Shown here: piece by piece, positions 31,352 through 43,080 of the stretch
How the letters are laid out: every line of letters starts with the position of its first letter
How positions within the stretch are numbered: the first letter of the stretch is position 1
From: Cryptomeria japonica
Lineage: Eukaryota; Streptophyta; Pinopsida; Cupressales; Cupressaceae
Reading direction: 5' to 3'
Assembly: GCF_030272615.1 (NCBI RefSeq)
Contig: NC_081406.1
Coordinates: 478,670,900 to 478,734,899 of the forward strand
DNA: 64,000 nt
Made by a program: the position numbers and the translations under genes
The notes under the pieces: model-generated
Database searches by the model: none
Told to the model about the DNA's origin: nothing
The model's input: only the letters and a program-made list of their open reading frames with translations

Positions 31352-33609
31352 TGGGGGGTTTGGTGGGGGAGAACTCCTTGGATGGTGACTCTTCCTCGAC
31401 GTGTAGTTGCATTGTAGTCATTCTGGAAATGGGAGGTGGAAGGCGTGGCACCTTGAATGACTATTCTAACCGGATTTGGTCTGCTTTGGGAAGAAGGAGG
31501 ATTAACTCCTTGGATGGTTATGACATTGACATGATTGTCTACAGGTTCAATGCGACTTACTAAAAAATCAAAACCGGTTACGTGATTAGCGTAGTCATAA
31601 CCCATTGCGTTAGATGATGAGCCTTTTCCTTTATCATTCTTTGGGAAGGGTTCCTGGTACATTTTGAGTTTGTCATTGTTATTACCAGGTTTTGCATTTG
31701 CTACCTCGATCTCACCTCTATCAATGAGATCTTGTATGTAGATCTTCAGTTTCATACACTTTCATGTATGATGTCCCTTGATACGATGGTATTCACAATA
31801 CTCATTTTCATTATACCATCTTGGTTTAGGTTGACTGGGATCAAACGGGCGAGTGATTGGAAAAACCACTATACCTTCTTGGACAAGTTTTTGAAACACC
31901 ACTTCAATAGGCTCAGCAAGAGGAGTGAAATCTCTTGGAGTCTTGTTATTCGATCGGGGTGGTTGTCCCTGGATTGAGACATTGTTGTGAGGTTTTTGAG
32001 ATTCATTTGAATTGTTTTGATTGTTGAATTGATGAATATTGGTGGTGGATTTTGGGGGAGCAGCCACGGTTTGGACCCGCTTTGCATCAGTTACACCATC
32101 ATTGACCACGTTTTTATTTTTAGCCCAGAATTTTGGCTTGTTGTTATGATAAGAGGAAGAACTTTGTGATGATTTCTGGTAATGTTTCAAGGTTCCTTCC
32201 TCCAACAAGACACATTCGAGGGCGAGGCCCTTATCGGTCAATTTTTGGAAGGATTTGATACATTGAGATATTAAAGGTCTTGAAAGTTCAGGCACCAAGT
32301 TCTTTTGAAATAGTTCAATTTGATGTTGTTCTGGCATGTCCCACTGGAATTTTTTGATAAGATGTCACCATCTTTGTAGGAAATTGGTGAAGGTTTCTCC
32401 AGGCCTTTGTTTTGTATTACATAGGTCCATCATAGAAACATCATTACCCATGTTGTATGCATAGTGGGCCACAAATTTTTCTGCCAAGTCTAGAAAAGAG
32501 ACAATGGAACCTCGTGGTAAAGATGAGAACCATGCTAGGGCGTCTCCCATGAGACTCTTGGGAAAGAGTCTGCAAAGATAAAGGTCACTATAGGAGACTT
32601 CTTGGCATAAGATGTGGAATTCTCAGACATGGTCGCGGGGGTCTCCTTTGCCTTCATACTTGGTGAATTTAGGGATCTCAAATCCCAGAGGATATGGTGT
32701 AACTGAAATAAATGTGTCATAAGGACAAGGGCAAAACTCTTCAAATGAGTAAGCTTTCCTTTTATTAGTCTTTTCTTTCATGTTTTTGATGATATTCTTC
32801 ATGTCTTGAATTTCCTTGATGAGGTCTTGTTGTGGACTTTGATATTGATGGATTGTATTTGCCCCAAGAATTGGATGAACCAAAGAAGGTGCACCACCAC
32901 CAATATATTGATATGATGAGGAGGTGGGAATGTGGGATGTGATGACCGATGTCGTTGGGGTTTGTGTGATAGTTGGTTATGGTCTGCCAACTGTTGTGAT
33001 GGGATTGAATGCGGTCTGGATAAAATTTGCGACATTGTTGGGAGAAAGGGAAGTTTGTGGAATAGAAATATGTGGTTGAATAGAAGGAGGCAGTATAGAA
33101 GTTTTTTTGAGAATGGATGAGATTGAATTTGATAGTGGTATGGATGGTAAGGAGGAAGAAGGCGGGATGGAGACCGTGGTGGGAGATGTCACGGGTGGCA
33201 TTGATTGGGCTTGGATGATTGATGGGGCTGCAATTGATTGAGTTTGAATAGTAGGTGCAGCACTTTGTGTGGGAGTGAGGTCTCCTTGTGGTTGTTGGAC
33301 AAGAGCGGATCTATTAAATTCAGGTTGAAGTTGAGCTCCATGTTCAAGAAGAGTTTTTAGAAGTGCAGTAGGATTGTGTTTAATAAATTTTTCTATCATC
33401 TCTTAGTTATAAGAATCCGCTAGGAAAGTTTGCACTTCCGGACAAAGTTCATCTTGGTTAACCATGTCAAGATTTTGGCTTTGATCTTGATCGCTTGGTT
33501 GCCCACTTTGTGTATGATCTTGTGTCGGATCTTCATATAGGACACCAATGTCTAGCATGCCATATTGTTGATCAGCCATCTTTTTCTTTTGGGATCGAGT
33601 TGCGAGCAT
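31352..33609 (-). pseudogene. Y gag
   Basis: One minus-strand frame from ATG at 33609. The N-terminus is Gln-rich, followed by a Pro/Ser/Thr/Ile-rich region (33399-32977). Then capsid with FEIPKFTKYEGKGDPRDHV, GDALAWFSSLPRGSI, FVAHYAYN and GETFTNFLQRW. After that comes a CEYHRIKGHHT...C zinc-binding motif typical of Tat/Athila gag, and a C-terminal linker. Stops near 33402, 32976, 32622, 32362 and 31759 fit CAA or CGA codons changed to TAA or TGA. Two upstream Met codons in the first 12 residues leave the exact start uncertain. Confidence 0.87.
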
Positions 33610-33619
33610 ACATGATATT

Positions 33620-34010
33620 TGTGATGAAAAGACTTAAGAAAGTTGTGATGAAATGACTTAGAAAATTTGTGATGGAAGGATTTTAGAAATTTGTGATAAA
33701 AGGACTTAAGAAATTTGAGGATGAAAGGACTTAAGAAATTTGTGGATGAAAGGATTTAGGAAATTTGTGTGATGAAAGGATTTAAGAAATTTGAGGATGA
33801 AAGGACTTAAGAAATTTGAGGATGAAAGAAAGGATTTAAGAACTTTGTGATGAAAGGATTTAAGAAATTTGAGCATGAAAGGACTTAAGAAATTTGTGAT
33901 GAAAGGACTTAAGAAATTTGAGGATGAAAGGACTTAAGAAATTTGTGATGAAAGGACTTAAGAAATTTGAGGATGAAAGGACTTAGGAAATTTGAGGATG
34001 ATTGATGAAG
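33620..34010. repeat. ~24-bp tandem repeat in the Y leader
   Basis: About 15 units near GATGAAAGGACTTAAGAAATTTGAG, alternating TTTGAG and TTTGTG forms, right before the gag start in element sense. No coding function. Confidence 0.88.
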
Positions 34011-36510
34011 AAGGTATGGTAGTGATGGTTTAGAAGAAAACTTGATGACTAGGTTGTCTTTGGCATGAACATGAAGGATCTATTTAAATGGCAAGTTGTA
34101 TGAAGGGATATGACCACCCTGATTTGGATGATAGTAGGTGTTTCAAAGGATAAACTTGAATGTTGACATAGAGGATAAACTCTTAGCTTCTGTCTTAGGC
34201 TTATGAAAAATGGGACAGATGGAGTTTTGACGCAATTTTGGACTTGGCGTGGGTAATGACTTGGACAATTTATTTGTGTCTTGACAAATATTTTTGCAAA
34301 ATGTTTGGGGATGGTGATGTGCTTTTAGTCTACTCTTGGCAAGTATGTATCAAACAAAGCAAACACAATGATTAAATGCATATTATCTCAAAGACACTCA
34401 TGCTCATATACAACATTCTTAAGGCTGGCAAGGACAATAGTCATTGAATCCCAATTGGTTTCCCATCTACGCTTACCTAGAGCGGACACTTAGATGCTTG
34501 ACCCCACTGGCTCCCCTCCACGACACTCACTTCTTAGGGCAGCCAAGCATCAATTCCCATGAAAACTCCTCATGGCGAACTTTGTGTCTCTACTAAGGGC
34601 CGTAAGAATATGGGCCGCTTCAGAGGTCCGACCTCCTGCACCAATGACTAAAGGGTGTTTGGCCACTATGAACAAGGTGTTTAGTAAGTCTTCCCGTTAG
34701 GAGCTACCCTTCGAAGTTGCGCAAGCGCAATTGAGGCCTATAGCCCAACGAAGCACCAAGAACTTAGTAGTCATGCAAGCATGATTGAGATCTCTAGGAT
34801 CCTACTAAGCACCCAATTTGAGACTGAACTCTCATATAGCCACCACCATTAACCCTTTCATAGTCGATGGCCTATTTATTATAGTGAGTTGGGAACCCCA
34901 GGTCCGAGTGTACTCACTTGGGTTGTTCCCCTCTTACCTTCTCAAAGAGAAAGTTGGGAGGGCAGGCCTGCTAGAGGTAAACACACAATCAAACAAGAAA
35001 AGGTTGGAGGGTCTGGATTTCTGATCGTCTAGTAAGATGAGAGCATACTTTCCTACCTTTATGCTTTTCTTAAAGACACATAAGACAATGGTTCATTCCA
35101 TTTTAATTAATATCTAGGTGCCTAATTTAAATAAATGCACAATATTTGGTTGAATCAGCTAGGCAACCTGCAAAACCACTTGATTAGTAGTTTGAAAAAT
35201 GGAGTCTTCAAAAAGCGTCCTACAAAACAACTTGATTAGTAGTTTGGAAAAATAGTCTTCAACAAGTGTCCTGCAAAAATCAACAAAATGACAAAAATAT
35301 TAGTTTTTTTAATTTTTTGGGAATGAATAGAAAAACATGAATAAAAACTTTGTTACTAATGACAAATGTGGATTTGAAGAAAGCTTTGATGGGTAAATGG
35401 GGTTTGACTAAGTTTTTACCACTTTCTAAGGGATAGGCAAGCGAAAAATGGGGATTTTGGAGGAGAGATGAAGGAATGGGAAAATTTGTCCAAGAGGGAC
35501 AAAGAAGCAAAAGTTGAAGATGGATAATATGGGAAAAATTTGGAGGTGATTGGATGAAAAGGGAAGAAGTTATGGCAAACCCTAAAAATAGAGAAATATG
35601 GGATTTTGGGCTTGAAAAAGTGGATTTTTGAGATAAGGCCTCCAAGGAAGAAAATGTGGAAAATGGCAATGTGGAGAATCTGGTGAAGTTTGAAGGGAAA
35701 TGCAATCAAGATAAAGAAGATATGGCGAAAAAACAGAAAAAAATTTATTAATTGATTTTTTTATTTTTTATTTTTAAATTAACCCTAGATTTAATGGAAC
35801 AGAAACCCTAAATTTAACAAAACAGAAACCCTAAATTTAACAAAATAGAAACCCTAGATTTAACAGAGAAAATTGTTGCACTAAACAGAATAAAATAAAA
35901 ATGTCAAAGGTTCGGATTTTTGATTGTCTAGATAGACAAGAGCATACTCTCCTACTTTCACACTTTCCTGTGGGTGGACAGATTATATTTAAACAAAGCA
36001 GATAACAGGAAATAAATAAATTAAATGCAGACTACAGTTAGCGCCTAAAATTTTCAGACAGATTAACAGAGTAGACGGTAGCACTACACAGATAGAAAAG
36101 TGTCAAAGGTCCGGATTTCTGATTGTCTAGATAGACAAGAGCATACTCTCCTATTTTCACACTTTCCTATGGTTAGAGCATACAGTCGTGCTAAAGAAAA
36201 TAGAAAAGTGAAAGGTCTGGATTTCTAATTGTCTATATAGACAAGAGCATACTCTCCTACTTTCACACAGATTATACTAAAATAGAACAGACAACAAATC
36301 AAATAACAAATCAGATAACAGAGCTGTCATGCTGCAACAGAAACAAAACATAATAAGGAAGAGTTGTCGTGCAGAAATGCAGAGCCACGATTCTGGAACC
36401 TGCGAAAAAGATATATATATATTTTTTTGCAATCGCGCTATTCTAGAACCTACGTCTCACAGCTCACAAAAACCTAAAAAAAATAACAACATTAGTTCTT
36501 AGGGACATGA
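34011..36510 (-). other. 5' leader of Y
   Basis: Non-coding leader of about 2.5 kb. It holds the block shared with W (about 34420-34985). There is a duplicated ~55-bp unit (ACTTGATTAGTAGTTTG at about 35180 and 35230). A ~23-bp repeat AGAAACCCTAAATTTAACAA occurs four times (35780-35868). Four copies of a ~60-bp motif contain a 16-nt palindrome (near 35000, 35908, 36101, 36208). Minus-strand reading frames at 35280-35709 show no family signature. The leader length is typical of large Tat elements. Confidence 0.7.
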
Positions 36511-36528
36511 GTCCCATCGGGCATGCCA
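36511..36528 (-). other. candidate primer-binding site of Y
   Basis: Minus strand TGGCATGCCCGATGGGAC, three bases after the LTR end. It starts with TGG as a tRNA-CCA complement must, but I do not recognise the tRNA. It differs from the lysine-type site of W. Confidence 0.5.
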
Positions 36529-36531
36529 AAA

Positions 36532-37652
36532 TGAAGAGGGGAAAACAGATTTGAAAGGTAAACTGATCAAAACATAATGAAATAAACATGCAGAATGCTA
36601 AAATATCATAAAAAGACCATTTCACCTTGCTATTTTACCTTCTCCTTCGGATTGAGCTTAATGAAGTGAAGGTACCCCTTGATAATGCTCCACTTGATGT
36701 GCTCCTTTGATTGTTGGATGTGGATGGCTCTCCAATATTGTGCACAAATGATAAGGATGAATGATAAGGATGAGATGATCAAGTTGCCAAGATGATTTCC
36801 TGGGCTCAAAAGGGTAGCATAAGCTTACTAGATTTCAAGATGTTTTGAATGAAGGGATGGAACCCTATTTTATAGGAAGAGGAGAGGAAAATGAATGGCT
36901 AGGATGAATTCGAGATGAAGGGCTATGATTTACTTGTGAGCTCACACAAGCTCCAAGAGCGGGTGTGGAGACCAAGAAATATGCCCTAAAGGCATTTCGT
37001 ATCTCCACACTCTACAAGATGCATTGGAGGAATTAAAAATTCTCCAAAAATGGATATTATGGGAATTAGAAGAATAAAAAGGAATTAAAAATTCCTTGGG
37101 AGAGGGAAATGCCTAGAGGAATGTGAGATTTTGAAAATCTTACATTCATCTAGAAAAAGAGCCTTTAAAGCTAGTGGCTGGATGAAAGGACAAAGAGTTG
37201 ACTTTGTGGCTAATCATGATGATTAGCCTTTAACGACTCATTAGGAGGGGAATTAGAGGAAATGTTAGGTGGGATTTATATTTGTAGGAGAATTTGACTA
37301 GGAGAGAGAATGAGTGGAGGGAATAAAAAATTAGAAGAATAATGTTAAGTGAGTTTAGGGAGTTTCTAGAAGAATTTATTAGGTTAATGATGAATTAAGA
37401 AGATGATTTGTAGGAATCATGTAGGTTAACTAATTAATTGAAATTAATTAGCTAAGAGGAAGATTTGTGAGGATTTGATGTTTTAGAAGAATAAAGAAAG
37501 GGATTGATTTATTAAATAAATCAATCATATGCTATAGTGACAATTTTAATTATATTTAATTAATATTGAGAAGAATTTTAATTAACATAATTAATTAATC
37601 AATTATGTGAGGAATTAAAAATAATTAAAATAATTATTTTTAAGTGTCTACA
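36532..37652 (-). repeat. Y 5' LTR
   Basis: Partner of 23249-24366, TG...CA bounded, next to PBS on the inside and CTTAG on the outside. Confidence 0.93.
36865..36876 (-). promoter_or_regulatory. TATA box in Y 5' LTR
   Basis: Minus strand CTATAAAATAGG about 330 bp before the LTR end. It leaves an R-U5 of plausible length and is conserved in the 3' LTR. Confidence 0.5.
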
Positions 37653-37657
37653 CTTAG

Positions 37658-39600
37658 CAGATCAAGGTATAAGGAACCAAGATGTAAAGATATCTCATTG
37701 AAGAAACAAACACATAGAAGACAAGGAGTGAAACCCTCCATTTTGGGAAATACACTAGGGGTCAAGGTATGTGTGGCATTCACAAGTTGAATGCTCCTAT
37801 CACAAACACCCACTAGAGCAATTTCCCTAGAACTTCATTGGTTCACACCACAAACAACAGACAAAGAAAAAGATAATGCCCATCATGGCTCCTCTAGTCA
37901 CTTGTGGACATCCTTGAGTAGCATAGGAACACATTATGTCGCCAAATGATAAAAGATAAAGACCGACCCGGACAAATTTCAGTAGCTATACTATTCTTGT
38001 GCCTTCATTTTCAGTTTCTTGATGTGATGGTTGATAATGTTTGATCTCAGAAAGTTGTGGACCCTGTTTAAGAGTGACTCATCCGATTTCAAGTGTATCC
38101 TCTTTTGTTTAAGGCAAGATAATGATCACTTGATGTGGATATGATACGATTGATAAGACAATTTGATCAGTTGATTGCACATGTTTGACTGGATAGTCGT
38201 ATCCTTTGTTAACTTTGTGTGAAGTGGTTGGTGGATATTTGCTAGGGTGTTTGATTCTTGCGAGATATTTTATTGCATGTTTTTTTGATTGATTGATTTT
38301 TCAATTTTTTGGATTTTGTGGATTGATATTTGAATGTTTTTTGGATGGTTTTTTTAGGATTTTTTCTGAATGTTTTTGGTATTTTTCTTTTTCACTATTT
38401 TTATTTTTTATTTTTTCAGGACTTTTGAATGATTTTTAGGATTTTTTCAGTTATGCCCCCAGTGTGCAGACCTGTATGATATGATGATCTACATAATGCA
38501 TGTGGAGACAATGAATTTTTGACATGACCTATGTTAAGGCAATATGCATGATGAAGATACATTTCCTATTTGAACAAGGATGATTGTGTTTGCTTAGAAT
38601 TTTGTAATACACCAATTGAACTAGAGGTACAAAGCATTTCATAGATAACCAATCAAATGCTCCTTATGGTCCCTTGGAACATCCAATTTAACACACTTAG
38701 TAACTAGGGTTTACAAATGAAGATGAAGAAAACTTCCCAATTGGTTCTTGAAACTTTGATGTTCTTTTGTCCATGTGTGTGCAAATGAGTTAATTCATGC
38801 TCTTGTGTTTAGTAAAGATCCTTAACATCCTATATGACTAGCTACATGGATTATCCTAACTTCAAAAGCATCTCGAATAGAGCCTCACTACCAGCAAGCT
38901 TTTAGAGCTCCGACGAGGTTATAGACTGTAATTTCTCGAATATTGCTCCATTGCTATCAGGCATTCATAGCCCTGATGGAGTTACTTGCATGTTCCTATA
39001 GTCAAGCTTTTTGTCGCACTTGTATGCATGATATTTCAGTTATATATATCATTTCTCTTTTGCCTTGAGATGAATATTTGGCATATCACTTTTTCTTTTC
39101 TATTTTCTTGCCTTGACTTGTAAGTAATGAAACCTACTTGGGTGTGATAATTATAGTGGCACTGAAGTAGAATTTTAGATTTTTCACTAGTCATATGATT
39201 AGCTAGGTGTCTAGAATGAATTAGATATTTTGTTAATGTGTTTGAGATATAGCAATTGATAGATTTTGGGTTAACAAGTCTCAAATAGTGAAATCAGTAA
39301 CCAACCATAAGTAAAGTGTCATCACATGGTAATGTTGAAAATGAATGACCTTATAACCTCAAAGAATTTATGTCCGAATATCTAAGAAAGGAGACCACCC
39401 TTGTTTCTCTTGAATGCAAACAAATGATAAACTTGGACAATTTCCTTGTTTTATGGATGTTGATAAATGCCAATGCAGAAATTTTCTGAATGGGATGCAT
39501 TTGGAAAAAAAACTATATGCAATGCAATGTTATGAAGAAAATGATATGCAATGTGGAAAGCAAAACCTAAACTAACCCAACCCTTAGATATAATATCATT
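37658..39600. mobile_element. non-coding interior of the older host element
   Basis: Sequence resuming after the Y insertion. No pol motif found in any frame although RT and integrase would be expected here for a minus-strand element. It includes a T-rich tract (38270-38440), comparable to the one after integrase in Y, and long unassigned stretches. This suggests the host element had lost pol before Y inserted. Confidence 0.45.
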
Positions 39601-40560
39601 CAAGGTGCATGTTGTTCATAACATCAAGGAGTTTTGTGTAGGTAGTTCATTGGTCTCTTTTTGAAGAGTCGGATAAAGATGTATTTTTCAATAGAATATA
39701 AGGACTTAGTTGAGTGTACATGTTTGGCATCTCCAATGTTGATTTCCTTAGTTTTTGGATTTAGTGGATCATCAAAGGAAAATCCAGCTTTGGCACCCAT
39801 GAATTCAACTATAGCCTTATCATTTTTAAAGAAATCGAACTGTAGTAGGTCCTCTTGCCCCCAGTCTATCAAGTGTGGGTGTATGAGGAAAATAGATTAT
39901 GGTTCCAAACTTGTGACCACATTAGCATGTGAAAATGGCACACACACAATCATTGATAAATTGTTCTTTGCAATATGATCAAAATTGGCAACTTCATTGA
40001 TAAGGGGTTCATGAACAATTTGTGTAGAGGGATTGGGATCATGAGGGAGACTAGGAGAAATGGTAAGTTCATTTGAGAGGGAATCTTTTGAGAGACATGG
40101 AGGATTATGACATGAAGATGAAAGGATGGAGGGATCTTGATTAGGATCTAGAGAAACAAGGGGATGTTTCTTAGGAAATGAAGGTGAAGGAATACTTTGA
40201 TCTTGATTTGGAAAGGGATTATTAGGAAGGATGGAAGGGATGTCCTAATGTTGTTTAGGAGGTGGATGTTGGATGGGACTTGAAAGGACACTTTGTTCTT
40301 GAGATGAAAGGGTATCATTATGAATGGAATATAAAAGAGCAAGGGGATCATCACAAGATTCTTGGTCGGTGGGATCTTGATCAAAAATTTGGTAGGATGG
40401 AAGGATTTGTTCTTGATCTTTATTTGTTTCAGGACTCATTTCTTCTGATTTAGAATCATCCTCTTGACACCGGGAAGGAGTTTGTATATGCATGGGAGAT
40501 TCTGGGAGGTTTCAACACTTTCGCCTAATGAGAAATAATTTTGAATGGGACTCTTTAATT
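39600..40560 (-). pseudogene. Tat-like gag/pol remnant of the older element
   Basis: Minus-strand frames include MIDWGQEDLLQFDFF (39872 downward), matching the ELIDWGQSD segment between G-patch and RT of Y. Upstream is a Gln/Asp/Ser-rich linker (40493-40148) and KSPIQNYFSLGESVETSQNLP (40580-40510). No RT follows. The exact function is not identifiable; it is placed by similarity to Y only. Confidence 0.5.
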
Positions 40561-40654
40561 TCCTCCAATTAGTTAAGGATCCCGAGACAGGCCTATAGTA
40601 AAAATTTCGGATCTGTACCATCTGTTTTGATCGAGATATGATCATTTTAATTTT

Positions 40655-41095
40655 TTAATAAATTTTGAATTCTGGGCACAAATCAGAGAATTTTTCTAAA
40701 ATTCTTACATTTCTGGAAATCTCTTGAAATTTCATAGGGGTATCTTCTTTACACTTTTGATTTTGATGTCAAATAATTAACGTAAAGTTAGATTTTTAAA
40801 AATTCATGTTTTTCCATAAATCTGCTCTCTAGAGTGCAAATTAATGTCTTTTTCTAAAATTCTTACATTTTTGGAAATCTCTCATAAATTCATTAGGGTA
40901 TCTTCTTTGTAATTTTATTTTGGGATTAAAATAATGAAAAAAAAAAAATAGTTCATTTAATTTCATTATCGCCATAATATCTATTTTATAATATTTAAAG
41001 TTGCTAGTATGTACATTCAATGTGCTAATATCATATCCTTGTGTTTTATAAAACCTTTATTATACACTTTAATTAATAATGCATTCATCCTATTA
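40655..41095 (+). repeat. dispersed repeat Z, copy 2
   Basis: Matches Z1 (16531-16985) from GAATTCTGGGCACAAATCAG to GCATTCATCCTA, in the same orientation. It is followed by about 250 bp of unassigned sequence before X5. Confidence 0.75.
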
Positions 41096-41344
41096 TATAT
41101 ATTGTATCTGTCTATGTTATTTGTATATACATTTATTAGTAATAATTAATTGATTAACTACATCTTTTCTTTAACTGATTGAAACCCCTAAATGATCATG
41201 TCCCCCTTATTTTTATTTCAACCCAACATATCAATCATACCAATCACATCAACCAAACATTCAAACCCCTTTCAACGAAAATCAAATCCCATTCAACCAG
41301 AGTTCAAATCAATCATATACATCCATCATCTCATCAACAAACAC

Positions 41345-42892
41345 CGAATCAGTTAACTATTCAATCTATTTTAATTAAAATGAATGATTGGAGGAAATTA
41401 AAGAAATGATGCAAATAATCCATCTATTTCTAATTATTTCTAATTGGAAGGATTTGAATTTGAATTTGGAGAATTAATGAAATTAGATGAAATTAGAATT
41501 TGGGGATTTGGAATTGGAGTTTGAGGAAATAACTAGTTAATTAAATAATTTAAAGAAATTATTTAATTATTTAGAAATTGAATTTAAATAAATAATAAAG
41601 ATTATTTAAATTAAAGATTATAATCATAATTAATTAAATAATAAATATTTAATTAACATTAGAAAAAGGTTGGTTTTGGTTAATCATTGTTTGGTAGTTT
41701 TCATTATCCTAGTTTTCCGTCTACTTGCATGATTGTGTAATGATGACTGCTATGAGTTGGCATATTTTTATCATTTGATCTGCAGATTGATTGTTTTGAT
41801 TTGATAATCATCCGGTGGTGAGCTTCTATAGGATGGTTTCGGTTAATCATTGTTTGGTGGCTTTCATTATCCCAGCTTCCCGTCTACTTGCATGAATGTG
41901 TAATGATTTTCTGTAGTGCTTCGTTCACTCCTCTGGCAAGTGGATTTGTTCATCATGTTTCGGTATGCTGGTTCCTGCATATTCTGTGTGGTATCGTTCT
42001 TGGCCTTGGATACATTCATGATGATATCTCATTTGGTTTGTCTTATATGCAGGCTCTGCTTGTTATCTTCTCATGTTTTTCCTCTCTTTATTCAGGCAAC
42101 TCTTCTCATAAGATATGATGTTCTATTTCATTCGAAAGACATTGTTAAGGCTTGGAAGTTGGTGGTTGTCTTTGAGGTCTTGGAACTTGTAGATGGGCTG
42201 GTATATGAGATGGTTTCTCATGTTTTTGCTATTATCTTGGATTCTTCTATGGGCTATTCTTTGGCTTGGCCTCATTTTGGTTCCTCTAGGCCTACAACAT
42301 CCCCTCCTTATTTGGATTATTTTTTGTTTTCTTACGATGGCAGGTTCTCTTGTAGTGATTTCTCTTCTTGTTCTTGGTCTCATATTAATCAGTGGATTGG
42401 AGAAATGTGCTTCATAGGCCGGGCTGGCTCGTGCTCGAATTTTTGGCTAATCCTTTAGTTTTTTGGATGGATGTTGTTCTTTCTGATATTTCACAATGAC
42501 AATTTACTCGTGTATGCCTCTTATGGTAGCTTCCTTTATATCTAATGAAATTATTATGTAATTTGGGAGGGTTTTGGTGGAATGTGCCCAGGGGGACCTT
42601 GTAATGGGTAGGCGAGCTTGTGTATTTTGAGCAATACTGAAGGGTTTTCTTACTGGTTCTTTGCCTTCAGTGCTCTTTGAACCAGACACCTTGTAAAACA
42701 TATATATATATATATATAATTCAGTGGTTACCCACTTTTATTAAAAAAAAAACATTAGAAAAAGGTTAAATGAGTAATTGATTAGGATATAGAAATTGAA
42801 AATGAATTTATTTAAATAATAAAGATTATTTAAATCGAGGGATCAATAGTCATAATTAATTAAATAATAAATATTTAATTAACATTAGAAAA
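41345..42892 (-). repeat. X-family LTR copy X5, rearranged and interrupted
   Basis: Starts with a short plus-oriented X fragment (41345-41373), then minus-oriented X sequence to 42892, interrupted by the LINE-like insertion at 41672-42750. Neighbouring X copies supply the empty-site sequence. Confidence 0.7.
41672..42750 (+). mobile_element. 5'-truncated LINE-like insertion with poly(A)
   Basis: 1079 bp flanked by a 17-bp target duplication AACATTAGAAAAAGGTT (41655-41671 and 42751-42767) and ending in a run of nine or ten A after a (TA)n stretch. These are the marks of target-primed reverse transcription. The first about 230 bp hold two copies of a unit with 163-bp period (GGTTTTGGTTAATCATTG at 41672 and GGTTTCGGTTAATCATTG at 41835). 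The open frames at 41888-42458 have no RT motif and most likely reflect an ORF2 tail or 3' untranslated region. Confidence 0.85.
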
Positions 42893-43057
42893 CATTTCTT
42901 CATCATCTTATTAATTATTCCAATTTCAATTCTATCATCATTTAATCATTCAAACCATTTTCTACTGTTAATTAAATATTTATTATTTAATTAATTATGA
43001 CTATTAATCCCTCAATTTAAATAATCTTTATTATTTAAATAAATTCATTTTCATTTT
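42796..43057. repeat. inverted repeat of X LTR sequence, ~95-bp arms
   Basis: The arm at about 42796-42892 is nearly perfectly complementary to about 42958-43055, with a 65-bp spacer. Both arms are the same part of the X LTR in opposite orientation. Confidence 0.85.
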
Positions 43058-43080
43058 CATCGTACGAGGTTTGTTTATTC

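Larger units (their letters stand above)
23249..37652 (-). mobile_element. complete Ty3/gypsy Tat-lineage retrotransposon Y
   Basis: 14,404 bp bounded by LTRs of 1118 and 1121 bp and a perfect 5-bp target duplication CTTAG (23244-23248 and 37653-37657). Minus-strand order: 5' LTR, PBS, long leader, gag, protease with G-patch, RT, degenerate RNase H, second (archaeal-type) RNase H, integrase, 3' untranslated region with tandem repeats, PPT, 3' LTR. The second RNase H defines the Tat lineage. Two frameshifts (near 31360 and 26795) and about 14 in-frame stops inactivate it. Protein motifs are otherwise well kept, so it is the youngest large insertion here, placed inside the older X3 element. Confidence 0.95.

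Noticed and set aside
35280-35709. Minus-strand Ser/Phe/Leu-rich proteins in the Y leader
   Set aside because: Two overlapping frames of similar character arise from T/C-rich sequence; the position is an untranslated leader.
39036-39284. 82-codon minus-strand gene
   Set aside because: No recognisable motif and located in decayed element interior; kept as unassigned.
41888-42458. 180-codon gene in the LINE-like insertion
   Set aside because: No RT, endonuclease or zinc motif; overlapping open frames of similar length suggest chance in a 5'-truncated element.
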